DNA of 32,236 nt, from positions 1-32,236 of the forward strand of contig JASFYX010000010.1 in the NCBI GenBank assembly GCA_045046885.1, written 5' to 3'. The stretch is from CG1-02-35-72 sp045046885 (GTDB taxonomy: Bacteria > Bacteroidota > Bacteroidia > Flavobacteriales > Flavobacteriaceae). Positions 17,683-24,598 of this stretch are shown piece after piece (position 1 is the stretch's first letter; each line of letters begins with the position of its first letter). The translations under genes and the position numbers were made by a program. The notes below the pieces were generated by a model. That model saw only the letters and a list, made by a program, of their open reading frames with translations. It made no database searches and was not told where the DNA came from.

Positions 17683-18975
17683 ATGACCAATTTTAAACAT
17701 AAAAAACTCAATCCTTGGCATTATTTGCTGCTGTCTTTTACTTTTTTAATTATTGTTGGGGCTTTGGTTTTGTCACTTCCTGAAATGCGGGCTATCAATC
17801 CATTATCATTTATAGATGCCTTATTTACAGCGACTAGTGCGGTTTGTGTTACGGGATTAATTGTGGTAAAAACAACCGATTTTAGTCTGTTAGGACAGAT
17901 AGTATTACTTATTTTAATGCAGTTGGGCGCCATAGGTATTATGACCATTACCACGTCGCTAATTCAGTTAATTCGTGGAAATTTAGATTTAGAACAACGC
18001 CTGTCTTTTTCGCAATTGCAAGACAGTATTAATTTAAAGAGTAGCAACGGTGTTTTACAATTTATTTTACGAATTACTTTTGTGACCGAAATTATAGGCG
18101 CATCCTTAATTAGTTTGGGTTTTTATCTACAAGGTTTTTCACCTAAACAAGCTATTTATCACGGTGTATTTCAGTCGGTTTCTGCTTTTTGTAATGCAGG
18201 GTTTTCATCTTTTGATGACAGCTTAATAGGTACACATTGGTTGGTTAAATACACTATTATGGCGTTGATAATTATTGGCGGATTGGGCTATTTTGTTATT
18301 TATGAAGTCTATCACAATCGCAAATTTAAAAGCCGTTTTAGTCTGCATACAAAAATTGTTGTATATACCTCTTTGTTTTTAGTACTTGTAGGTGGATTCT
18401 TTATATTTTTAGTAGAAAATAATACATCAATAACCGACAGCCTTTTTCAATCGGTTACCGCACGTACCGCTGGATTTAACTCCGTTAACGTGGGAAGCAT
18501 GCACTTAGTTAGCCTACTTGTAATAACCCTTTTAATGTTTATAGGCGCGTCACCCGGTTCTACGGGAGGCGGTATTAAAACAACGACTTTTTTTATTGTC
18601 AATTATTCAATTTTTAAGGTTTTACGTGGCGAAACATCCATTAATATTTTTAACAGACATATCACACATAAAATTATTTTACGTGCTTTGGCATTGGTAG
18701 TGGTGTATTTTATGGCCATTATTTTAGCTGCCACTTTATTGTTGTTAAAATACCCGTTTGATTTTTTCGATACTTTTTTTGAAGTCATTTCGGCTTTAGG
18801 AACTGTAGGTCTCAGTTTAGGAATCACAGCACAGTTGGATATGTATGGAAAAATAATTATAATTTTGTGTATGTTTTTAGGACGCATAGGGCCGGCGACT
18901 TTGGCTATGATGACCTTGCGGAAACAAAAAGAAATAAAAATTAAATACCCCGAAGATAGGGTAGTATTAGGATAA
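17683..18975 (+). CDS. ktrB: Potassium uptake protein, TrkH/KtrB family
   Basis: The membrane subunit of a K+ (possibly Na+-coupled) uptake system. At 430 residues it has KtrB rather than TrkH length. It shows the fourfold repeat of helix-pore-helix units: the first pore segment is ALFTATSAVCVTGLIV, and later ones are FQSVSAFCNAGFSSFDDS, FQSVTARTAGFNSVNV with the GASPGSTGGGIKTTT helix, and FFEVISALGTVGLSLG. These contain the filter glycines. Its regulator KtrA follows after 3 bases. Medium-length hydrophobic segments occur throughout, and the C-terminus is short and basic. The exact choice between Ktr and Trk nomenclature rests on length and the single-RCK partner. Confidence 0.92.
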   Translation: MTNFKHKKLNPWHYLLLSFTFLIIVGALVLSLPEMRAINPLSFIDALFTATSAVCVTGLIVVKTTDFSLLGQIVLLILMQLGAIGIMTITTSLIQLIRGNLDLEQRLSFSQLQDSINLKSSNGVLQFILRITFVTEIIGASLISLGFYLQGFSPKQAIYHGVFQSVSAFCNAGFSSFDDSLIGTHWLVKYTIMALIIIGGLGYFVIYEVYHNRKFKSRFSLHTKIVVYTSLFLVLVGGFFIFLVENNTSITDSLFQSVTARTAGFNSVNVGSMHLVSLLVITLLMFIGASPGSTGGGIKTTTFFIVNYSIFKVLRGETSINIFNRHITHKIILRALALVVVYFMAIILAATLLLLKYPFDFFDTFFEVISALGTVGLSLGITAQLDMYGKIIIILCMFLGRIGPATLAMMTLRKQKEIKIKYPEDRVVLG

Positions 18976-18978
18976 ATT

Positions 18979-19626
18979 ATGGCAAAAGATATTTTAGTAA
19001 TTGGTTTAGGCACTTTTGGTTATGCTTTAGCTGTTAAATTATACGCCAATGGCAACAAGGTTATGGCGGTAGATAAAGACGAACATTTGGTCAATCAAAT
19101 TAAAGATGATGTGACGGTTGCGCTTACCGCTGATGTGACTGATACCGAGGTGTTAGAGCGCATTGACGCACAAAAATTCGACTATATTGTTTTAGGGACA
19201 AGTAGTAGCCTAGAAACAGCCGTTCTCACATTGACGCACTTACAAAAACTCAATGTTAAAAATGTTATTGCCAAAGCCAACACGCCACTTCAAAAAGAAG
19301 TCTTAATAAAATTAGGGGCTCACGAAGTTGTTTTAGCCGAAAACGAAATGGCACAGCGTTTGGCCGACAGAATTACGCATCCCAATATTCAAGAAATATT
19401 TACGTTAGATGCCGACATTTCTTTGGTGAGTGTTAAAGTGCCTAAGCGTATGGCAGGCAAGCCTTTAAAAGAACTCGATTTGCGTAACAAACACAAAATA
19501 TCGGTTTTTATTCGCAAAGTCGATGGCAAATCAGAAATCATCAGTAATCCAAATATAAAATTCGACGAAGGCGATGAACTTTTTGTAGCCGGTGAAGAAG
19601 CCGATATATTTAAAATATTTGGTTAA
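18979..19626 (+). CDS. ktrA: Potassium uptake regulatory subunit, TrkA/KtrA family
   Basis: The cytosolic gating subunit that binds nucleotide and controls KtrB. The 215 residues hold one RCK_N Rossmann domain (about 4-125), with GLGTFG at 9-14 and the ribose-binding acidic region MAVDKDE after the second strand. One RCK_C domain (about 135-215) ends in DEGDELFVAGEEADI. A single N+C unit is the KtrA form, unlike the tandem E. coli TrkA. It begins 3 bases after ktrB, and lysS starts 58 bases later from its own promoter box. Confidence 0.93.
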   Translation: MAKDILVIGLGTFGYALAVKLYANGNKVMAVDKDEHLVNQIKDDVTVALTADVTDTEVLERIDAQKFDYIVLGTSSSLETAVLTLTHLQKLNVKNVIAKANTPLQKEVLIKLGAHEVVLAENEMAQRLADRITHPNIQEIFTLDADISLVSVKVPKRMAGKPLKELDLRNKHKISVFIRKVDGKSEIISNPNIKFDEGDELFVAGEEADIFKIFG

Positions 19627-19653
19627 AAAAGTGTTCAAAATTAGTTTAAAAAC

Positions 19654-19661
19654 TATATTTG
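19654..19661 (+). promoter_or_regulatory. -7 promoter box TATATTTG for lysS
   Basis: An exact TAnnTTTG match 23 bases before the lysS ATG in the 58-base ktrA-lysS gap. It suggests that lysS can be transcribed independently of ktrBA. Confidence 0.55.
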
Positions 19662-19684
19662 CAGGCTTTAAATAAGTATTAATT

Positions 19685-21385
19685 ATGCAGTTATCAGAAC
19701 AGGAAATAGGCAGAAGAGAATCGTTAAAACGCTTAAGAGCATTGGGCATCAATCCCTATCCCGCCGCACAATATAAAACCACGCATCACGTCAAAGAATT
19801 GTTAGAAAATTTCGATGAATTAGAAGGACAAGAAGTGGTTGTAGCCGGTCGTATGATGAGTCGTCGTATTATGGGAAAAGCCTCGTTTACAACTGTTAAA
19901 GATGCTTCGGGAACGATGCAGATTTATGTCAATCGCGATGAGCTTGCCCCTGATGAAGATAAAACGGCTTATAACGAAGTCTTTAAAAAATTGCTCGATA
20001 TTGGCGATATTATTGGTGTAAAAGGCGAATTATTTAAAACCAAAGTAGGCGAAAAATCGATTAAAGCCAAAGAGATTACTATCCTGTCAAAGTCATTACG
20101 CCCTATTCCCATCGTAAAAAAAGATGCCGAGGGCAACATTCACGACGCTTTTAGCGATCCTGAAATGCGTTATCGCCAACGTTATGTCGATTTAATTGTA
20201 AACGATTTTGTTAAAGACACATTTATAAAACGCACAAAAATAACCAATGCCATTCGGCAATTTTTTAATGATCGCGGTTATTTAGAAGTCGAAACCCCTG
20301 TTTTACAACCCATTCCGGGTGGTGCAGCGGCACGTCCTTTTGTAACGCATCACAATGCTTTAGATATGCCTTTGTATTTGCGCATCGCCAACGAGTTGTA
20401 TTTAAAACGCTTGATTGTAGGCGGATTTGATGCGGTTTATGAGTTTTCAAAAGACTTTAGAAACGAGGGTATGGATCGCACCCATAATCCTGAATTTACG
20501 GTTATGGAACTCTATGTGGCTTATAAAGATTACAATTGGATGATGGGGATGACCGAGCAATTACTTGAGCGTGTCGCTGTTGAATCAAATGGCAATTCAA
20601 AGGTAACAGTTGGCGAAAATCAAATCGATTTTAAAGCGCCTTATCCGCGTGTGCCTATTTTAGAAGCTATTAAAATCCACACAGGTTTTGATGTGGCCGG
20701 TATGGACGAAGTTGCTTTACGCGATGTGTGTAAACAAGAAGGTCTTGAGGTTGACGAAACTATGGGTGTTGGAAAATTAATTGATGAATTATTCGGAGAA
20801 AAGTGCGAGACACATTATATCCAACCGACTTTTATTACCGATTATCCCAAAGAAATGAGTCCGTTAACAAAAGAACATCGCAGCAATCCGGCTTTAACCG
20901 AGCGTTTTGAATTGATGGTAAATGGTAAAGAATTGGCCAATGCCTATTCTGAGTTAAACGACCCAATTGACCAACGTGCCCGTTTTGAAGACCAGTTAAA
21001 ATTATCTGAAAAAGGCGATGATGAAGCCATGTTTATAGACCAAGATTTTTTACGGGCTTTAGAATATGGTATGCCCCCAACATCAGGTATTGGTATTGGC
21101 ATAGACCGTTTGGTAATGCTTATGACAAATAATGCGTCTATTCAAGAAGTGCTCTTTTTCCCACAGATGAAACCCGAAGTATTAACGCCAAAAGTTGAAC
21201 TGACCGAAAATGAAAAAGCTGTTTTAAAAAGCTTAAAAGCTAACAGTCCTGTTTTGTTATCCGATTTAAAAACTCAATCGGGTTTGAGCAATAAAAAATG
21301 GGATAAATGCATTAAAGGCCTAACAAAAAATAACTTAGCCAAAGTTTATAAAAATGATGAGGGCTTGTTTGTAGAGGTGGTTTAA
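19685..21385 (+). CDS. lysS: Lysyl-tRNA synthetase (class II)
   Basis: Charges tRNA-Lys with lysine. The 566-residue protein has an OB-fold anticodon-binding domain (about 50-150) and a class II catalytic domain. Motif 1 lies near ITNAIRQFFNDRGYLEVETPVL, motif 2 is FRNEGMDRTHNPEFTVMELY, and motif 3 is GIGIGIDRLVMLMT. About 65 residues beyond the usual bacterial end (from roughly residue 500) form a basic C-terminal extension that looks like a small helical or winged-helix domain; LysS of this length is usual in Bacteroidota. It has its own promoter box upstream, and a repeat hairpin follows at 21431-21455. Confidence 0.97.
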   Translation: MQLSEQEIGRRESLKRLRALGINPYPAAQYKTTHHVKELLENFDELEGQEVVVAGRMMSRRIMGKASFTTVKDASGTMQIYVNRDELAPDEDKTAYNEVFKKLLDIGDIIGVKGELFKTKVGEKSIKAKEITILSKSLRPIPIVKKDAEGNIHDAFSDPEMRYRQRYVDLIVNDFVKDTFIKRTKITNAIRQFFNDRGYLEVETPVLQPIPGGAAARPFVTHHNALDMPLYLRIANELYLKRLIVGGFDAVYEFSKDFRNEGMDRTHNPEFTVMELYVAYKDYNWMMGMTEQLLERVAVESNGNSKVTVGENQIDFKAPYPRVPILEAIKIHTGFDVAGMDEVALRDVCKQEGLEVDETMGVGKLIDELFGEKCETHYIQPTFITDYPKEMSPLTKEHRSNPALTERFELMVNGKELANAYSELNDPIDQRARFEDQLKLSEKGDDEAMFIDQDFLRALEYGMPPTSGIGIGIDRLVMLMTNNASIQEVLFFPQMKPEVLTPKVELTENEKAVLKSLKANSPVLLSDLKTQSGLSNKKWDKCIKGLTKNNLAKVYKNDEGLFVEVV

Positions 21386-21401
21386 AAGAGTTTTAAGAGT
21401 A

Positions 21402-21410
21402 CGCTTATCG
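21402..21410. repeat. Outer inverted repeat, left copy
   Basis: CGCTTATCG here is matched in inverted orientation by CGATAAGCG at 22359-22367. The pair brackets the unrecognised gene at 21541-22293. Nine bases is short, but both copies are preceded by a TTTAA stretch when aligned. Confidence 0.4.
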
Positions 21411-21430
21411 GTTTGTATAAGATTTGTGCG

Positions 21431-21455
21431 ACCTAAAATCCGAAGGATTTTCGGT
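21431..21455. repeat. Hairpin repeat after lysS
   Basis: AAAATCC (21435-21441) pairs with GGATTTT (21445-21451) around a GAA loop, and outer ACC pairs with GGT. It lies 46 bases after the lysS stop. There is no T-run after the stem, so it is a weak terminator at best and more like a dispersed palindromic repeat. Confidence 0.5.
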
Positions 21456-21527
21456 TGTTCAAATCGTTTGTTAATATGTTAATCAGTTTCCTTTCAGTTC
21501 AAATTTAAGCATAAATTTTATACGGTG

Positions 21528-21543
21528 TTGTGGGTAGTATTTA
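21528..21543. repeat. Inner inverted repeat, left copy
   Basis: TTGTGGGTAGTATTTA matches the reverse complement of 22305-22320 (TTGTGGGTAATATTAA) at 14 of 16 positions. It overlaps the 3' end of the minus-strand gene at 21541. Confidence 0.6.
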
Positions 21544-22293
21544 TTTCCCCGCTAATTTTTTTTGCTTGTTTTCCTCTAAAACTTTAACCTTTACATCTTC
21601 CATTTTATTAATTAAGTCAAATGGTTTGTTAATTAACGATGGGTTTTCTTTGACAATTTTTAGTTGTTCTTGAGTTAAAGTTTGAGCAAAAACTATAGCC
21701 TTTCTCTTGAAAGTTGATTTTGCAAATAATAAACTTCCTACTAATGTTGAAAAATTAGGGATTTCTTTTGTTGAATCAAGAAGGTTCGCAATAGCTTTAG
21801 AGGTATTTAGGTCAACTTCAGATTGAACTTTATCTATATGTTTTAATTCAATGCCCCTTTCAATTTTTTCCAATCTATAGACAACTTCTTTACTTGTTAG
21901 AGCCTTTTTTGATTTTACAAAAAAGTTTTTTATCCAAGAACCTTTTTCTGCTGGGTGCTCTTTGGACAGAATGAAATCATATTCTTCAAGTACTGCTAGT
22001 AAATTTTGGTAATATTTTTTAGATATTCTATCGTCATTTGTATCAAGAAAAATTTTACAGTCTAATACAACATTATTAGTTTCGGGATTTTCTAATTTGA
22101 ATACTTTAATTTTGTCAATTTTTCTTTTCAAGCTCCATTTTTTATTTCTCTTTCCTGAGTTTCCGCCAGTTATGGTTACAACAATTCTACCAGAATGAGG
22201 AATTTTCCCACCACCACTTGATGTTCTTCTAAGACTTATTCTTGCTTTTCTTTTAATTTGCTTTGCTCTTTTTGTATATCTTATTTTTTCCAT
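21541..22293 (-). CDS. Hypothetical protein flanked by inverted repeats
   Basis: A 250-residue protein I do not recognise. The chosen start is the ATG at 22293; a longer in-frame reading to a TTG at 22320 would be encoded by the inverted repeat. The N-terminal 45 residues are very basic (RYTKRAKQIKRKARISLRR). A mixed alpha/beta part follows (about 35-130) with ITGGNSGKRNKKWSLKRKID and VLDCKIFLDTNDDR. A turn HPAEKGSWIKNFFVKSKKAL then leads to a helical C-terminal region (about 140-250) with ALTSKEVVYRLEKIERGIEL and a Lys-rich end. No signal peptide or membrane helix is seen. Its AT-rich coding style and isolation between lysS and the trp operon, with repeats on both sides, suggest acquisition as a single-gene cassette. 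No function is proposed. Confidence 0.7.
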   Translation of the reverse strand: MEKIRYTKRAKQIKRKARISLRRTSSGGGKIPHSGRIVVTITGGNSGKRNKKWSLKRKIDKIKVFKLENPETNNVVLDCKIFLDTNDDRISKKYYQNLLAVLEEYDFILSKEHPAEKGSWIKNFFVKSKKALTSKEVVYRLEKIERGIELKHIDKVQSEVDLNTSKAIANLLDSTKEIPNFSTLVGSLLFAKSTFKRKAIVFAQTLTQEQLKIVKENPSLINKPFDLINKMEDVKVKVLEENKQKKLAGK

Positions 22294-22304
22294 AAACGCT
22301 TTTT

Positions 22305-22320
22305 TTAATATTACCCACAA
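22305..22320. repeat. Inner inverted repeat, right copy
   Basis: TTAATATTACCCACAA is the inverted partner of 21528-21543 (14 of 16 positions). It lies just upstream of the hypothetical gene's ATG. Its outer companion CGATAAGCG is at 22359-22367. Confidence 0.6.
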
Positions 22321-22434
22321 TGTTAAGATATGATATCGTTTTAATGAATTATATCGTACGATAAGCGAATTTAAACTTTTTACAGTTTAATAGCAATACT
22401 TTTGTAATATATTTATAATAAAGTTGTTAGTGTG

Positions 22435-22476
22435 CGTCTTTGCGAATCCCGATAACTATCGGGATGTGGCAATCAC
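22435..22476 (+). repeat. Composite repeat with hairpin insert
   Basis: An outer frame CGTCTTTGCGA ... GTGGCAATCAC resembles the dispersed CGTCATTGCGA...GCAATC type of repeat. Its centre is the perfect inverted repeat ATCCCGATA (22446-22454) and TATCGGGAT (22457-22465), which resembles the rpoB-rpoC spacer palindrome. Confidence 0.55.
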
Positions 22477-22595
22477 TAATGAGATTCTTCTCCCGAAGCC
22501 TCAGGATAACATAACAATAACAAAGAGTGTAAAATTTTCTTAAAAAGATTGTCCCCTTCAGGGGACTTTAGGGGTGTTTTATTTATTTTGTGTTT

Positions 22596-22638
22596 GTCAT
22601 TTCGACAGAATCCCACAACATGGGACAACGAGAAATCT
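22596..22638 (+). repeat. REP-like repeat with a hairpin in its loop
   Basis: GTCATTTCGA and CGAGAAATCT are the ends of the REP-like element also seen intact at 24461-24490. Here the normal six-base loop is replaced by a longer segment containing TCCCA...TGGGA, itself a small hairpin. Confidence 0.6.
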
Positions 22639-22643
22639 GAGTT

Positions 22644-22676
22644 ATTGATACGATGACTCAAAGTCATCGTATCAAT
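22644..22676. repeat. Perfect 15-bp inverted repeat, 3-base loop
   Basis: ATTGATACGATGACT (22644-22658) and AGTCATCGTATCAAT (22662-22676) are perfectly complementary around CAA. There is no T-run on either side, so it is not a standard terminator. It begins six bases after the preceding REP-like repeat. No second copy exists in this window. Confidence 0.7.
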
Positions 22677-22715
22677 CTAAACACGATTGGAAATATTTTG
22701 TATATCTATAAAACA

Positions 22716-22748
22716 AGACCTAACAGGTTTTTACAACCTGTTAGGTCT
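22716..22748. repeat. Perfect 14-bp inverted repeat upstream of trp promoter
   Basis: AGACCTAACAGGTT (22716-22729) and AACCTGTTAGGTCT (22735-22748) flank TTTAC. It ends 40 bases before the -7 box of the trp leader. On the minus strand the stem is followed by TTGTTTTAT, giving a weak terminator for leftward transcripts. It looks like a dispersed hairpin repeat, though an operator role cannot be excluded. Confidence 0.6.
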
Positions 22749-22788
22749 AAAAAAAACCTATTTCCTTTTTATTATCCAAAATTAATTT

Positions 22789-22796
22789 TACATTTG
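22789..22796 (+). promoter_or_regulatory. -7 promoter box TACATTTG of the trp operon
   Basis: An exact TAnnTTTG match 17 bases upstream of the leader-peptide ATG. Transcription would start near 22802-22805, giving a very short 5' end before the leader, as expected for attenuation. No -33 TTG is evident. Confidence 0.65.
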
Positions 22797-22813
22797 TCCC
22801 AACAAACAAAACA

Positions 22814-22870
22814 ATGAATTTAACAACAGTAAATACTTGGTGGTGGTCTTACGAACAACAAAGGTCGTGA
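22814..22870 (+). CDS. trpL: Trp operon leader peptide with three consecutive Trp codons
   Basis: An 18-codon frame, MNLTTVNTWWWSYEQQRS, ends in TGA at 22868-22870. Three tandem TGG codons occupy 22838-22846. The peptide itself needs no function; the ribosome translating it senses charged tRNA-Trp. Stalling on the Trp codons would cover the 5' arm of the following 1:2 hairpin (22846-22854). Finishing at the TGA would place the ribosome over segment 2. It is far too short for normal gene finders, but its position between a promoter box and a terminator just ahead of trpE makes it convincing. Confidence 0.93.
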   Translation: MNLTTVNTWWWSYEQQRS

Positions 22871-22929
22871 GGTAGCTATTGATATATATAATACAAAAAG
22901 GCTTGTCATCACGACAAGCCTTTTTTTTT
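22846..22929 (+). promoter_or_regulatory. trp attenuator: 1:2, 2:3 and 3:4 structures
   Basis: The 1:2 pause hairpin pairs GTCTTACGA (22846-22854) with TCGTGAGGT (22865-22873): nine pairs, three of them G-U. The 2:3 antiterminator pairs 22864-22877 with 22900-22915: fourteen pairs with two single-base bulges (A22908 and T22904), including the seven-base perfect block GTCGTGA/TCACGAC. The 3:4 terminator pairs GGCTTGTC (22900-22907) with GACAAGCC (22913-22920), loop ATCAC, followed by nine T. The 2:3 and 3:4 forms are mutually exclusive. Under Trp shortage the stalled ribosome favours 2:3 and the operon is read; with ample Trp the terminator forms. Confidence 0.9.
22900..22929 (+). terminator. 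Attenuator terminator (3:4 hairpin)
   Basis: An eight-bp perfect stem (GGCTTGTC / GACAAGCC) with a five-base loop, extended by A5 before the stem pairing with the first T residues, and a T9 tail at 22921-22929. It is a textbook intrinsic terminator located 30 bases after the leader stop codon. Confidence 0.92.
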
Positions 22930-22950
22930 GTATTAATAAAATAAAACTAA

Positions 22951-22980
22951 TGTCACCCTGAGCGCAGTCGAAGGGTCTCA
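22951..22980 (+). repeat. REP-like hairpin repeat, ACCCT/AGGGT arms
   Basis: TGTCACCCTGAGCGCAGTCG followed by AAGGGTCTCA. Arms ACCCT and AGGGT pair around GA-GCGCAG-TC. It lies between the attenuator and trpE, within the transcribed leader. Confidence 0.8.
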
Positions 22981-23022
22981 ATAAAATAAAATAATAATTA
23001 ATAAATAAAAACGCCATTAATT

Positions 23023-23053
23023 CCCTTCCCTTAGGGAAGGGTTAGGAATGGGA
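23023..23053 (+). repeat. GC-rich hairpin repeat before trpE
   Basis: CCCTTCCC (23023-23030) pairs with GGGAAGGG (23034-23041), followed by TTAGGAATGGGAG. The same layout recurs at 25170-25201. The ATG at 23048 lies inside this repeat and is in frame with trpE, which can mislead start prediction. Confidence 0.7.
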
Positions 23054-23062
23054 GATAGAAAA

Positions 23063-24457
23063 ATGTACAACTTAAAAACAACATACAAAAAAATAGTCTC
23101 AGACACCATTACGCCGGTACAGGTATACCTCAAACTGCGTGATGTGTACCCCAACAGCCTTTTGTTGGAAAGCTCTGATTATCACAACCACGAAAACAGT
23201 TATTCGTATATCTGTTGCAATCCTATCGCGTCAATAAGCGTGGCAAACAATGTGATTAAAGAAAAATTTCCCGATGGTTCACAATCCGAAACAGCTATTA
23301 CGGCAACGCTTGATGTTGTGGAATACATTCAGAGTTTTAAACAAAAGTTTAAAACAGAAAAAAACAATTTAAAGTTTATAAACAACGGTTTGTTCGGCTA
23401 TACAGCTTATGATGCGGTGCAGTATTTTGAGGATATAAAAATCAATAAAAAAGCGGGCGATTTAGCCATTCCAGATTTGTATTACGCTGTTTATCAAAAT
23501 ATTATTGTAATCAATCATTTTAAAAACGAAGCTTATATATTTGCGCATACCTACCAATCGGAATCAAATGTTGAGCAGCTCATTCAGTTGATTACAGCGC
23601 ATAATTTTGCGGCGTACCAATTTAAAAGTACCAAAGACGAAGTGAGCAATGCCACTGATGCCGATTTTAAAGAACACGTAAAATTGGCTAAAAAACACTG
23701 TTTTAGAGGTGATGTTTTTCAACTGGTTTTATCACGACGCTTTTCGCAAGGATTTAAAGGTGATGAGTTCAATGTCTATCGAGCTTTGCGGTCTATAAAT
23801 CCATCGCCCTACCTGTTTTATTTCGATTATGGTAATTTTAAAATATTCGGTTCGTCGCCCGAAGCGCAATTAGTGGTTAAAGACGGTAAAGCCGAAATTC
23901 ATCCCATTGCAGGCACCTTTAAACGTACCGGAAACGATGAAACCGATTTAGCCACAGCCCAACGATTGGTTAAAGACCCCAAAGAAAACGAAGAACACGT
24001 TATGTTGGTCGATTTAGCACGTAACGATTTGAGTATTAATTGTAAAGAAGTAAAAGTGGCCACTTATAAAGAAATTCAATTTTTCTCGCATGTCATTCAT
24101 CTAGTGTCTAAAGTGCTAGGAACGATGCGCAAAGAAGTTGGTACCATGCAAGTTATGGCCAAGACTTTTCCGGCGGGCACTTTGAGTGGGGCCCCCAAAT
24201 ACCGTGCGATGGAATTGATAGAGCAATACGAAAAAACAAACCGCTCTTTTTATGGTGGAGCTATCGGGTTGATGGACTTTGAAGGTAATTACAATCACGC
24301 TATTATGATTCGTACTTTTCTGAGTAAAAATCACCGTTTATATTACCAAGCGGGTGCCGGTATTGTATCAAAGTCAAACCCCGAAAACGAATTACAAGAA
24401 ATATATAACAAACTAAGAGCGCTCAAAAAAGCCCTTGATTTAGCAGAAGAATTATGA
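23063..24457 (+). CDS. trpE: Anthranilate synthase component I
   Basis: TrpE converts chorismate to anthranilate with ammonia delivered by TrpG, the first committed step to tryptophan. The 464-residue protein has the N-terminal Trp feedback site LLLESSDYHN (residues 33-42). The chorismate-binding C-terminal half includes LVLSRRFSQGF, PSPYLFYFD, GSSPEAQLV, PIAGTFKRTGNDETD, DLARNDLS and FPAGTLSGAPKYRAMELI. I chose ATG 23063 (MYNLKTTYKKI) because the in-frame ATG at 23048 is inside a repeat. It is the first structural gene after the attenuator; trpG follows across 141 bases holding REP-like repeats. Feedback inhibition by Trp is inferred from the intact LLESS motif. Confidence 0.96.
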   Translation: MYNLKTTYKKIVSDTITPVQVYLKLRDVYPNSLLLESSDYHNHENSYSYICCNPIASISVANNVIKEKFPDGSQSETAITATLDVVEYIQSFKQKFKTEKNNLKFINNGLFGYTAYDAVQYFEDIKINKKAGDLAIPDLYYAVYQNIIVINHFKNEAYIFAHTYQSESNVEQLIQLITAHNFAAYQFKSTKDEVSNATDADFKEHVKLAKKHCFRGDVFQLVLSRRFSQGFKGDEFNVYRALRSINPSPYLFYFDYGNFKIFGSSPEAQLVVKDGKAEIHPIAGTFKRTGNDETDLATAQRLVKDPKENEEHVMLVDLARNDLSINCKEVKVATYKEIQFFSHVIHLVSKVLGTMRKEVGTMQVMAKTFPAGTLSGAPKYRAMELIEQYEKTNRSFYGGAIGLMDFEGNYNHAIMIRTFLSKNHRLYYQAGAGIVSKSNPENELQEIYNKLRALKKALDLAEEL

Positions 24458-24460
24458 TTT

Positions 24461-24490
24461 TGTCATTTCGAGCGCAGTCGAGAAATCTCT
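24461..24490 (+). repeat. REP-like hairpin repeat, ATTTC/GAAAT arms
   Basis: TGTCATTTCGAGCGCAGTCG followed by AGAAATCTCT, four bases after the trpE stop codon. The arms ATTTC/GAAAT differ from those of neighbouring copies but still pair. Confidence 0.8.
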
Positions 24491-24520
24491 AAATCTGAAA
24501 TTAGAAACAAAATAAAATAA

Positions 24521-24576
24521 ATGTCACTCAGAGCAATGTCATCCCGAGCGGAGTCGAGGGAGAAGTCGAAGAGTCT
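24521..24576 (+). repeat. REP-like repeat interrupted by another REP-like repeat
   Basis: The outer copy is ATGTCACTCAGAGC (from 24521) plus GAAGTCGAAGAGTCT (ending 24576), whose arms ACTC and GAGT pair. A second, complete copy, TGTCATCCCGAGCGGAGTCG with AGGG after it (24537-24560, arms TCCC/GGGA), lies within the loop of the first. The ATG at 24521 is in frame with trpG but belongs to the repeat. Confidence 0.7.
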
Positions 24577-24598
24577 TTATTATGAAAATATAATTAAA

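Larger units (their letters stand above)
22321..22788. other. Gene-free, repeat-dense region upstream of trp operon
   Basis: No convincing gene is present in this 468-base stretch. It holds the right outer inverted repeat (22359-22367) and at least six distinct hairpin repeats, listed separately where clear. One is a reverse-oriented REP-like copy at 22481-22510 that creates a spurious minus-strand reading frame. A GC-rich hairpin is GTCCCC (22551-22556) pairing with GGGGAC (22561-22566). I see no tRNA or recognisable riboswitch. Confidence 0.7.

Noticed and set aside
21386..21540. Integron-type attC site next to the hypothetical gene
   Set aside because: No paired GTTRRRY/RYYYAAC core sites with the expected spacing are visible; the hairpin at 21431-21455 is too small and symmetric.
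22397..22404. TACTTTTG, a formal match to the -7 promoter consensus
   Set aside because: No gene or stable RNA follows in the next 400 bases apart from dispersed repeats, and such matches occur by chance in AT-rich DNA.
22476..22667. Minus-strand 63-codon frame upstream of trp
   Set aside because: It is composed almost entirely of REP-like and GC-rich hairpin repeats read through in one frame.
22644..22676. 15-bp inverted repeat as an intrinsic terminator
   Set aside because: No T-run follows the stem on either strand, and no gene ends nearby.
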